Part shown: positions 1 to 5,294 of the stretch, piece by piece | How the letters are laid out: the number at the start of each line of letters is the position of its first letter | Numbering within the stretch: the first letter of the stretch is position 1 | Assembly (NCBI GenBank): GCA_025934545.1 | Contig: JAICXV010000223.1 | Location: 1-5,294, forward strand | Reading direction: 5' to 3' | DNA: 5,294 nucleotides | Origin: Verrucomicrobiia bacterium | GTDB lineage: Bacteria; Verrucomicrobiota; Verrucomicrobiia; Limisphaerales; Palsa-1400 | Made by a program: the position numbers and the translations under genes | Notes under the pieces: generated by a model | Databases searched by the model: none | What the model was told of the DNA's origin: nothing | The model's input: the letters and a program-made list of their open reading frames with translations, nothing else

Positions 1-105
1 GGACGCTGGTTTCGCATCGACGCCACCACCGGTCGAACTGCCCTGATTACACGCAGAAAACGTGCAGGCCACCGCACTCAACAAGACAACGTGGAAAATT
101 TTCAT
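1..105 (-). CDS. Probable lipoprotein, N-terminal 35 residues only (gene runs off the left edge)
   Basis: Reading leftwards from an ATG at 103-105, the frame stays open to the window edge and begins like a bacterial lipoprotein. It has a short basic start (Met-Lys-Ile), a hydrophobic core at about residues 4-13, then Thr-Phe-Ser-Ala-Cys with the likely lipidated Cys at residue 19. A Gly/Ser-rich linker (SSTGGG) follows, typical of the tether after the lipid anchor. Phe at position -3 of the lipobox is unusual but tolerated. Cys14 is a less likely cleavage point because the hydrophobic core before it would be too short. The protein would be exported by Sec, lipidated by Lgt and cleaved by LspA. 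The start lies 102 bases downstream of the tal stop on the same strand, so co-transcription is possible. No Shine-Dalgarno site is visible. The functional domain lies outside the window, so no role can be given; a solute-binding protein is one possibility among many. Confidence 0.62.
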   Translation of the reverse strand, partial: MKIFHVVLLSAVACTFSACNQGSSTGGGVDAKPAS

Positions 106-207
106 CGGGCGCAGTTTGATAAGTTTCAACTGCACAGTCAACGAACTCTTAGTCGTCGGTAAATTTCCGGTGCGCAGCCCAACGCGCTTCAGCTGTGGAA
201 CAACGGA

Positions 208-1152
208 TTAGAACTTAGCAATGTACTGCTCGAGCTTAATCGCGTCGGCGGCGAAGATGCGGATGCCTTCGGACAGTTTTTCGGTGGCCATCGCGTTTTC
301 GTTCAGTTCCCACCGGAAAGATTTTTCGTCGAGGCTGCGCTTGGGCAGTTTGCATTGTTGGACGAGCTCGGGGGTTAATTTGCGCTCGACCGGGTCGGAG
401 CTGGATTTGAGTTCGGCCAATAATTCAGGACTGATGGTCAACAAATCGCAACCGGCCAGTTCGAGGACTTCGCCTTTGCTGCGGAAACTCGCGCCCATCA
501 CTTCGGTGCGGTAGCCGTGTTTTTTGTAATAGGAGTAAATGTCGCGCACAGAAAGGATGCCGGGATCTTCCGATGGCGCGAAATCTTTGCCGGTGCTTTT
601 TTTGTACCAATCGAGGATACGTCCGACGAACGGTGAAATGAGTTTTGCGCCAGCTTCAGCAGAGCAGATAGCCTGAGGCATGGAAAACAGAAGGGTCATG
701 TTACAGTTGATGCCTTCTTTCTGCAGAGTGCGCGCCGCTTCGATGCCTTCCCAAGTGGTGGCGAGTTTGATCAAAATGCGTTTGCGATCGATGCCTTGCT
801 TTTCGTAAAGCGCGATAAACGCCCGGGCTTCCTCGAGCAATTTTGCCGTGTCGAAGGCGAATTTCGCGCTCGTCTCGGTCGAGACACGCCCAGGAACAAT
901 CTTCAAAATTTCGATGCCGAATTGCACGAGCAAGTTCCGGAGAATTGCGTCGTGCGCAAGAGATTGTTTTTTTCCATCGGTGATGACGCGTTCAACCAAC
1001 GATTTGTATTCGGCCTTCTGTGCCGCTTTCAGCAGCAGCGATGGATTAGTCGTCGCATCTTCGGGCGAATACTCTTTCATCACGCCGAAATCTCCAGTGT
1101 CGGCAACGATGCGGGTCATTTGGCGGAGTTGCTCCAGTTGGTTTGTGGTCAT
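208..1152 (-). CDS. tal: Transaldolase, class I TalB type
   Basis: The enzyme moves a dihydroxyacetone unit between sugar phosphates (sedoheptulose-7-P + glyceraldehyde-3-P to erythrose-4-P + fructose-6-P) in the cytoplasmic non-oxidative pentose phosphate pathway. The 314-residue product has the usual length of the TalB subfamily and spans the whole (beta/alpha)8 barrel. Visible active-site residues are Asp19 in VADTGDF, Asn36 in ATTNPSL, Glu93 in VSTET, the Schiff-base Lys129 in [11 protein letters not shown], Asn151/Thr153 in NMTLLFS, Ser173 and Arg178 in [11 protein letters not shown], and Arg224 in ASFRS, the phosphate-binding arginine. The frame stays open upstream to an ATG at 1359. 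I chose the ATG at 1150-1152 because the product then begins as TalB proteins do ([21 protein letters not shown]), and the 69 extra residues are translated palindromic repeat. No Shine-Dalgarno site precedes the chosen start. No U-tract terminator follows the stop. Confidence 0.96.
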   Translation of the reverse strand: MTTNQLEQLRQMTRIVADTGDFGVMKEYSPEDATTNPSLLLKAAQKAEYKSLVERVITDGKKQSLAHDAILRNLLVQFGIEILKIVPGRVSTETSAKFAFDTAKLLEEARAFIALYEKQGIDRKRILIKLATTWEGIEAARTLQKEGINCNMTLLFSMPQAICSAEAGAKLISPFVGRILDWYKKSTGKDFAPSEDPGILSVRDIYSYYKKHGYRTEVMGASFRSKGEVLELAGCDLLTISPELLAELKSSSDPVERKLTPELVQQCKLPKRSLDEKSFRWELNENAMATEKLSEGIRIFAADAIKLEQYIAKF

Positions 1153-1220
1153 GAGTAAATCAAACCTGAAACGGTCGGAAAAGCAACGGCTGGAACAGCG
1201 GCGCAAAACACCTGTTGTTC

Positions 1221-1262
1221 GCGCATCGGGACGATGCGCCACTCGCAGACTGGACGCCTGCG
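1221..1262. repeat. Paired palindromes resembling a dispersed intergenic (REP-like) repeat
   Basis: Two hairpins sit 4 bases apart. The first is a perfect palindrome with 8-base arms, GCGCATCG and CGATGCGC, around a 3-base loop (1221-1239). The second has arms CGCAG (1244-1248) and CTGCG (1258-1262) around a 9-base loop. On the minus strand the second reads as a GCAGG-CGTCC core followed by a CTGC arm, which resembles short 'GCAGGCGTCC...' palindromes that I recall as frequent between genes in Verrucomicrobiota. That resemblance is from memory. The element lies in the upstream region of tal and would fold in its leader if transcribed. Only one copy is in the window, so repetition is not proven here. 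Confidence 0.55.
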
Positions 1263-1277
1263 CTACGAAAGAAATGT

Positions 1278-1292
1278 GCGTGATTTTCACGC
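1278..1292. repeat. Perfect 6-bp palindrome with 3-base loop
   Basis: The arms GCGTGA and TCACGC flank TTT. It lies 15 bases beyond the paired palindromes and may belong to the same repeat cluster, or it may be an operator-like site upstream of tal. A smaller palindrome, GCAAT-CAG-ATTGC, occurs at 1343-1355. Neither has a second copy in the window and no function is assigned. Confidence 0.4.
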
Positions 1293-1428
1293 AGGCGGCG
1301 TGGAATTGTTGCACTTTTTGGCAGACTTTTAATAATTTCTGCGCAATCAGATTGCCCATTCTCCTAGGGAAATCGTGAATTCAAATGGGCGTTTCAGCGG
1401 TGGCACGAAATAGGCTAAGTGCTTAACA

Positions 1429-1535
1429 GGTAGAGAGGCGCTGGGGTAGAATTTTTTCGGATTTGGGACCACTCGTGAGGTGAGGTGGGGAACCAGGTTC
1501 GAAAAAGCAGAGCTTCTGCCCCAGTGCTCTCTATC
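1429..1535 (+). ncRNA. Candidate structured RNA: long rod-like hairpin, family unassigned
   Basis: The two arms pair almost throughout. Bases 1429-1437 pair with 1527-1535 (9 pairs), 1439-1451 with 1514-1526 (13 pairs), and 1452-1466 with 1493-1507 (15 pairs). The only interruptions are a bulged G at 1438 and a 6-base bulge at 1508-1513. The apex (1467-1492) can form a further short stem, CCAC(UC) with (GA)GGUGG. Seven pairs are not Watson-Crick, and all seven are G-U on the plus strand (1430/1534, 1440/1525, 1447/1518, 1452/1507, 1460/1499, 1462/1497, 1463/1496). On the minus strand these would be A-C mismatches, so the plus-strand transcript is the one that folds. The structure ends 52 bases before the ATG at 1588, so it is either a 5' leader or an independent small RNA. 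It lacks the conserved apical loop of SRP RNA and the large central bubble of 6S RNA. No clear promoter or terminator was found. Confidence 0.6.
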
Positions 1536-1549
1536 GAATCGGGCGAAGC

Positions 1550-1569
1550 GGCGCGCGGAGTGACGCGCC
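1550..1569 (+). promoter_or_regulatory. GC-rich hairpin just upstream of the ribosome binding site
   Basis: The arms GGCGCG (1550-1555) and CGCGCC (1564-1569) enclose an 8-base loop. The hairpin is followed by A-rich sequence, not a U-tract, so it is not an intrinsic terminator for plus-strand transcripts. It sits between the long rod structure and the start at 1588 and could influence translation of that gene. This role is inferred from position only. Confidence 0.4.
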
Positions 1570-1575
1570 AAAAAC

Positions 1576-1580
1576 AAAGG
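1576..1580 (+). promoter_or_regulatory. Weak Shine-Dalgarno-like site AAAGG for the gene at 1588
   Basis: AAAGG ends 7 bases before the ATG, an acceptable spacing, and supports 1588 as the start. The bases next to it (CCTTT) are complementary to the site, so a small local fold could partly mask it. Confidence 0.4.
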
Positions 1581-1587
1581 CCCTTTT

Positions 1588-1872
1588 ATGCGCGAACTGA
1601 CGTTACTTGAAACCGGGTACATGGCGAGTTTGCTGCTCGCTTCGCTCGTCCTCCCCGTCCTCCTGAGTGTGCTTGCGCCGAGCGGTCGCGCGCGAAAAAT
1701 TTCCACGCGCATCGTGTGGGCCGGCCAATTGGTCCTGAGCGCAGCCGGCGCGACGCTGTTGTTTTCCGCGACGTATGCCATCTACGCGGCGATTTTCGGA
1801 GTCGTCGTTGTGATGATGTGCGCGTCAGCATTGCTCTGGTTGCGCGACACACCCGCGCGAAACCAAGCTTAA
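1588..1872 (+). CDS. Small integral membrane protein of unknown function, three predicted helices
   Basis: I do not recognise a family. The 94-residue product has an acidic N-terminus (MRELTLLETG), a hydrophobic helix at about residues 11-30, a basic loop (GRARKISTR, 33-41), and then a 44-residue hydrophobic stretch (42-85) long enough for two more helices. The C-terminus is polar (RDTPARNQA). By the positive-inside rule the basic loop and C-terminus face the cytoplasm and the N-terminus faces outward. The regular alternation of hydrophobic segments and charged loops supports a real gene, as does the weak AAAGG site upstream. It lies 68 bases before the pilus ATPase gene on the same strand, but a separate promoter seems to occupy that gap, so it may not belong to the pilus operon. 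A small accessory pilus or envelope protein is possible but unsupported. Confidence 0.68.
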   Translation: MRELTLLETGYMASLLLASLVLPVLLSVLAPSGRARKISTRIVWAGQLVLSAAGATLLFSATYAIYAAIFGVVVVMMCASALLWLRDTPARNQA

Positions 1873-1898
1873 AACACATGCAAAATTTGGGACGAAGC

Positions 1899-1928
1899 TG
1901 GACAAAGCGTGTGGCGACTTAATAGAAT
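1899..1928 (+). promoter_or_regulatory. Predicted sigma-70-type promoter of the pilus ATPase operon
   Basis: The -35 box TGGACA (1899-1904) and the -10 box TAGAAT (1923-1928) each match consensus at 5 of 6 positions, with an 18-base spacer. Transcription would start near 1934-1936, only about 5-7 bases before the GTG at 1941. The mRNA would then be nearly leaderless, which agrees with the absence of any Shine-Dalgarno site there. Confidence 0.5.
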
Positions 1929-1940
1929 TTCCCCTTTCTT

Positions 1941-3638
1941 GTGTCGAACAAAGACGACTATTTAGTAGATTTGCTCAGCGACATGGGGCTGGTGACGGAA
2001 GCGAAACTGGCTCCGTTGCGCGAGGAGTCCTCGATGAGCGGCGAGTCGCTGCTTGATCTTGTCATTTCCCGCAAGCTCGTTCGCCCCATCGATATCGCGC
2101 AGGCGAAAGCGACCCACTTCGGTTATGAATTTGTCCGGTTGGGCGAATTGCGATTGACCGATGACGTCATCGCCGCCGTCCCCCGCCACGTGGCCAAGCG
2201 TTACCGCTCGATCCCGATTGCGAAAACGGATACGTCGATTGTCATCGCGCTGGCCGATCCATCTGACCTGGACACCATCGATAGCCTGCAACGCATTCTC
2301 AACGCTGAATTGGAATTGCGCGTCGCGTTGCCGGAAGACATCGATGCCGCGCTGGAAAAATATTACGGCGCAAAAGACGACCAAGTCGGCACGATCATCC
2401 AGGAAATCACCGAGAGCGAAGTCGAAGTAATTGCGGCGACAGCCGACGACGGGACGACCGTTGAAGCCGACGCGCCGATCATCAAGTTGGTCAATACGTT
2501 GATCGTCGAAGCTTTCAAAGCCCGCGCCTCTGATATTCATCTGGAACCACTCGCCAAAACATTTCGTGTTCGCTACCGCATCGACGGTGTGATGCATGAG
2601 ATGAAGAGTCCGCCGAAGCGATTGCAACCTTCGATCGTCGCGCGATTGAAGATCCAATCGAATATGTCGATTGCCGAACACCGCATTCCGCAAGACGGAC
2701 GTATCCAGACGAAAGTCGGCGGCAAGATGATCGATTTGCGTGTGTCGTGCATCCCGACCAATCACGGCGAAAGCATCGTCATGCGTATTTTGGACAAGGA
2801 AGGTCTGCGCCTTGGCTTGCCGGAATTGGGATTTTTAACGGACGATCAACAGACGTTTGAACGCCTGATTGGTTTGCCGGACGGTATTCTGCTCGTCACC
2901 GGCCCGACCGGTTCGGGAAAAACGACGACGCTCTATTCATGTCTGAATTTTATTAATCGCCCCGACCGCAAAATCATTACAGTCGAAGACCCCGTTGAAT
3001 ATTTGCTGGCAGGCATCAACCAGGTGCAGGTCAGTGAAACGGTCGGGCTGACGTTCGCGGCGGCGCTGCGCTCAATGCTGCGTCAGGCGCCGAACGTAAT
3101 CATGCTGGGTGAAATTCGTGACCTTGAAACGGCGAGCATCGCCATCAACGCGTCTCTGACCGGTCACTTGGTTTTTTCGACGCTTCACACCAATGACGCT
3201 CCCGGCGCAGTCACCCGTTTGATCGATATCGGCGTGAAACCGTTTTTGGTGGCATCGTCCACTCGCGCTCTCATGGCACAACGTCTCGTGCGCAAAATTT
3301 GCAAAAAGTGCGCGCAACCGATGCCATTGACCGATTCGGAAATCAAAGCACTGGGTCTGGACGCGTCGAAACTCGCGAGTGCCAAAACGAGGAAAGGCAA
3401 AGGCTGCATCGAATGCAACAAGACCGGGCATCGCGGTCGGATGGGAATCTTTGAAATTTTTGTGATTGATGACGAAGCGCGAAAACTCATTTATGATCGC
3501 GTCCCCAGTTCGACGTTGCGCACACGCGCTCGCGAAATGGGCATGCGCACGCTCCGTGAAGACGGCACGAGAAAGGTGCTGGCTGGCTTGACGACAGCGG
3601 ATGAAGTGGTTCGCGCGACGACCGGGGACGCCGATTAA
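1941..3638 (+). CDS. pilB: Type IV pilus assembly ATPase, PilB/GspE family
   Basis: This cytoplasmic hexameric motor drives pilin polymerisation at the inner-membrane platform protein (PilC type). The 565-residue product has normal PilB length. Residues about 7-142 form the N-terminal GspE/MshEN-type domain. The ATPase part includes ASDIHLEP (196-203), RYRIDG (211-216), Walker A GPTGSGKT (321-328), the Asp box ITVEDPVEY (346-354), Walker [10 protein letters not shown] (386-394, Glu391) and the His box [12 protein letters not shown] (408-419). A zinc-binding tetracysteine follows (Cys454, Cys457, Cys489, Cys492), a PilB/GspE hallmark absent from PilT. The GTG at 1941 was chosen because the N-terminal domain starts immediately after it. 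An internal ATG at 2034 has a good GAGGAG site but would cut into that domain. PilB is preferred over type II secretion GspE because pilT follows directly. Confidence 0.94.
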   Translation: MSNKDDYLVDLLSDMGLVTEAKLAPLREESSMSGESLLDLVISRKLVRPIDIAQAKATHFGYEFVRLGELRLTDDVIAAVPRHVAKRYRSIPIAKTDTSIVIALADPSDLDTIDSLQRILNAELELRVALPEDIDAALEKYYGAKDDQVGTIIQEITESEVEVIAATADDGTTVEADAPIIKLVNTLIVEAFKARASDIHLEPLAKTFRVRYRIDGVMHEMKSPPKRLQPSIVARLKIQSNMSIAEHRIPQDGRIQTKVGGKMIDLRVSCIPTNHGESIVMRILDKEGLRLGLPELGFLTDDQQTFERLIGLPDGILLVTGPTGSGKTTTLYSCLNFINRPDRKIITVEDPVEYLLAGINQVQVSETVGLTFAAALRSMLRQAPNVIMLGEIRDLETASIAINASLTGHLVFSTLHTNDAPGAVTRLIDIGVKPFLVASSTRALMAQRLVRKICKKCAQPMPLTDSEIKALGLDASKLASAKTRKGKGCIECNKTGHRGRMGIFEIFVIDDEARKLIYDRVPSSTLRTRAREMGMRTLREDGTRKVLAGLTTADEVVRATTGDAD

Positions 3639-3652
3639 ACAAAAGAGAATTT

Positions 3653-4765
3653 ATGTCTTACTCAATGTCAGATTTGTTGCAGTTGGTGGTTTCGGAAGGA
3701 TCATCGGACTTGCACATTCGCGTCGGCGTTCCACCGGTCATCCGCGTTCACGGTATTCTCCACCGCGTCGACGGCCCGCCGTTGAGCGCCGAAGATACCG
3801 AAGAATTGATGCGCAGCATCACTTCGGAAGATCACGTGCAGCAGACGCGTGAAAAAGGCGGCGCGGACTTTGGTTTTGCATTCGGTGAACTGGCCCGCTT
3901 TCGTGTCAGCGTTTTTAAAGAAAAAGGAAATTTCGGCCTCGTCTTGCGGCAGATCCCAAACAAACTGCTTACGCTCGAACAGATCGGCCTCCCGCAAAAC
4001 ACGATCAAGACTCTTCTCAACAAACCGCGCGGTCTCATTCTCGTTACCGGCCCGACGGGTTCCGGTAAGACGACGAGTTTGGCGTCGATGATCAACATCA
4101 TCAACCAGGAGCGTGATGATGCGCATATCATTACCATCGAGGACCCGATCGAATATTATCACACGCACAAGAAAGCGGTGGTCACTCAGCGCGAAGTGCA
4201 CGTGGATGTGCCGACGTTCGCGGAAGCGTTGCGCCGCGCGTTGCGCCAGGATCCGGACGTGATTCTGGTCGGCGAATTGCGCGACCTTGAAACGATGGAA
4301 GCAGCCATTACCGCTGCGGAAACCGGTCACCTTGTCTTCGGCACGTTGCACACGACCGGCGCCGCGAAGACGATTGACCGTCTTGTGAACGCGTTCCCGA
4401 TGAATCAACAGGAAACCATCCGCATTCAGCTTTCGACGGTGTTACAAGCGGTCATTTCGCAGTTGCTCCTGCCGCGCGTCGACAAACCGGGGCGCGTGGC
4501 GGTTTACGAAATTATGATTAACACGCCGGCGATCGCGGCGCTCATCCGCGATAACAAAACGTTCCGTATTAACTCGGACATTCAGACCGGCGCAAAATAC
4601 GGCATGGTGACGCTCGACGGATTTTTGATGGAAAAATATCAAGCCGGCATGATCGCTCGCGAAGAAGTGATCAATAAATCACAGGATCCCGCGACGGTTA
4701 TCCAGAAGCTGGCCGAATGGGAAGCGGCGCAAGCGGAAGAAGCTGCGCGCAAGCAAGCATCGTAA
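3653..4765 (+). CDS. pilT: Type IV pilus retraction ATPase PilT
   Basis: PilT is a cytoplasmic hexameric ATPase that powers pilus depolymerisation, giving retraction, twitching motility and DNA uptake. The 370-residue product has PilT length and lacks the PilB N-terminal domain and zinc cysteines. Visible features are the PAS-like N-terminal part with [10 protein letters not shown] (16-25), Walker A GPTGSGKT (133-140), the Asp box ITIEDPIEY (160-168), Walker [10 protein letters not shown] (203-211, Glu208) and the His box [10 protein letters not shown] (225-234). The C-terminal retraction motif, AIRNLIRE in canonical PilT, reads AIAALIRD (293-300). It is followed by a recognisable [13 protein letters not shown] block (310-322). 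The last 20 residues are an Ala/Glu-rich helix. The gene starts 14 bases after the pilB stop with only a weak purine-rich AAAAGAGA upstream. An in-frame ATG at 3665 (residue 5) is an equally possible start. Confidence 0.95.
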   Translation: MSYSMSDLLQLVVSEGSSDLHIRVGVPPVIRVHGILHRVDGPPLSAEDTEELMRSITSEDHVQQTREKGGADFGFAFGELARFRVSVFKEKGNFGLVLRQIPNKLLTLEQIGLPQNTIKTLLNKPRGLILVTGPTGSGKTTSLASMINIINQERDDAHIITIEDPIEYYHTHKKAVVTQREVHVDVPTFAEALRRALRQDPDVILVGELRDLETMEAAITAAETGHLVFGTLHTTGAAKTIDRLVNAFPMNQQETIRIQLSTVLQAVISQLLLPRVDKPGRVAVYEIMINTPAIAALIRDNKTFRINSDIQTGAKYGMVTLDGFLMEKYQAGMIAREEVINKSQDPATVIQKLAEWEAAQAEEAARKQAS

Positions 4766-4766
4766 T

Positions 4767-5294
4767 ATGGCCGACCAAGTTTCCAGTCCATTGCTCGATT
4801 TGATCAAGTCGCAAGGCTTGCTCGACGATTTGCAATTGGAAGAGGTGACACAGGAACATTTGCGCAGCGGCAAGCCCATCAACGAAATCCTCGCCGATTT
4901 CGGCTTGCTCGACCAGGACATGCAATTGCAGATCATCGCCAATCATCTCGGCACGGAGGTGGTGACGATTGCCGAAATTCCGGAGGACGTGGTCAAAACA
5001 GTTCCGGCGGACGCGGCGCGCATGTATCGCTGCATCCCGGTGGCGGCGTTTGATTCGACGGTGCAGGTTGCTTTTGCCGATCCGTTGAACCCGGCGACTG
5101 CCGACGAACTGGCGTTCGTCGTCCGCAAGGACATCATTCCGGTCGTCGCGCATCCGAAAGAAATCGAAAAAGCCATCAGCCGTGTTTACGGCGACGCGCA
5201 GGACAGTGTTTCGGATATTTTGAAGGAGCTTGGCTCGGACGGTGATCTAGCCAAAGAAGTCGCCGAAGCGAGTGCGACTGGCGCGGCATCGGAC
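4767..5294 (+). CDS. Second PilB/GspE-family ATPase, N-terminal 176 residues only (runs off the right edge)
   Basis: The frame from the ATG at 4767 is open to the window end. Its product aligns along its length with the N-terminal domain of the first PilB in this window: a leading helix pair (SSPLLDLIKSQGLLDD), a second pair (INEILADFGLLDQDMQ), then IPEDVVKTVPADAARMYRCIPV and VQVAFADPLNPATADEL, ending with IEKAISRVYG at about residue 142. In the first PilB the matching blocks are [16 protein letters not shown] and [17 protein letters not shown]. After residue 142 comes an acidic, Ala-rich linker. The ATPase core lies beyond the window, so activity cannot be checked. Only one base separates it from the pilT stop (TAA-T-ATG), implying translational coupling in the same operon. 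It could be a second assembly motor or a GspE-type motor for a pseudopilus. Confidence 0.87.
   Translation, partial: MADQVSSPLLDLIKSQGLLDDLQLEEVTQEHLRSGKPINEILADFGLLDQDMQLQIIANHLGTEVVTIAEIPEDVVKTVPADAARMYRCIPVAAFDSTVQVAFADPLNPATADELAFVVRKDIIPVVAHPKEIEKAISRVYGDAQDSVSDILKELGSDGDLAKEVAEASATGAASD

Larger units (their letters stand above)
1153..1587. other. Divergent intergenic region between tal and the small membrane protein gene
   Basis: This 435-base spacer separates the minus-strand tal start from the plus-strand start at 1588, so promoters for both directions should lie inside it. I could not find a convincing -35/-10 pair for either direction. The tal-proximal half contains four short perfect palindromes with 3- or 9-base loops (1221-1239, 1244-1262, 1278-1292, 1343-1355). 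The other half contains the long rod-like RNA structure at 1429-1535 and a GC-rich hairpin at 1550-1569. Open frames crossing the region show no protein family resemblance and overlap these structures, so I treat it as non-coding. Confidence 0.75.

Noticed and set aside
106..141. TTGACT on the minus strand as a -35 box for the lipoprotein gene
   Set aside because: No acceptable -10 box lies 16-18 bases downstream. The best candidate, TATCAA, is only 14 bases away.
1..162. Plus-strand open frame ending in TAA at 160-162, possibly the tail of a gene
   Set aside because: Its translation is Arg/Thr/Gln-rich with no recognisable family, and it lies antisense to a convincing lipoprotein signal peptide on the minus strand.
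1153..1359. Upstream ATG at 1359 as the transaldolase start, with AGGAG next to it
   Set aside because: The AGGAG is too close to the ATG. The added 69 residues are encoded partly by palindromic repeat and are absent from the TalB family, whose N-terminus matches the start at 1152.
1466..1513. SRP (4.5S) RNA core suggested by ACCAGG...AGCAG
   Set aside because: The conserved GGUCAGG/GGAA loop/AGCAGC geometry is not present. The spacing is two bases short, and the strings lie on the 3' arm of a long helix, not at the apex.
1429..1535. MITE or insertion-sequence remnant based on the long inverted repeat
   Set aside because: All imperfect pairs are G-U on the plus strand, no flanking target duplication is evident, and no transposase is near. 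A genome-wide copy count would settle it.
1550..1587. Intrinsic terminator after the rod structure
   Set aside because: The 6-bp hairpin is followed by A-rich sequence, and the later TTTT run is only four bases and abuts the ATG.
1347..1781. Minus-strand open frame of 144 codons across the spacer
   Set aside because: It overlaps the rod RNA and the membrane protein gene, resembles no family, and has Arg/Ser-rich composition typical of antisense frames in GC-rich DNA.
2022..2036. Internal ATG at 2034 with GAGGAG at ideal spacing as the pilB start
   Set aside because: It would remove the first helices of the N-terminal domain, which are present and align with the second PilB in the window.

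Overview
The window looks like ordinary chromosomal DNA from a Gram-negative bacterium, most likely of the Verrucomicrobiota (Limisphaerales/Pedosphaera-like). This assignment is an inference. It rests on the order of three pilus ATPase genes (pilB-like, pilT, second pilB-like), on the scarcity of clear Shine-Dalgarno sites, and on a palindromic intergenic repeat of a kind I associate with that phylum. No database search was possible. I see no phage gene, transposase or CRISPR array.

Left part, minus strand (1-1152): a complete class I transaldolase gene (tal, 208-1152). It is followed downstream on the same strand by the first 35 codons of a probable lipoprotein gene (1-105), which runs off the left edge.

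Middle (1153-1587): a 435-base divergent spacer. Its tal-proximal half holds a row of short perfect palindromes, including two adjacent hairpins that look like a dispersed intergenic repeat. Its right half holds the most interesting element of the window: a long rod-like hairpin (1429-1535). All seven of its non-Watson-Crick pairs are G-U wobbles when read as plus-strand RNA, which points to a real structured RNA, either a free-standing small RNA or a 5' leader. I cannot assign it to a known family.

Right part, plus strand (1588-5294): a small three-helix membrane protein gene of unknown function (1588-1872), then a sigma-70-like promoter (1899-1928), then the pilus motor genes. The first encodes a complete PilB/GspE-type assembly ATPase (1941-3638, GTG start). 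The second encodes a complete PilT retraction ATPase (3653-4765). One base after the pilT stop, a third gene begins that encodes the N-terminal domain of a second PilB/GspE-type ATPase (4767 to the right edge).

The three pilus genes are packed with 14-base and 1-base gaps and are very likely one operon. PilB-type enzymes power pilin polymerisation and PilT powers depolymerisation, so the operon supplies both strokes of a type IV pilus. The transaldolase belongs to the non-oxidative pentose phosphate pathway and has no evident link to the pilus genes.
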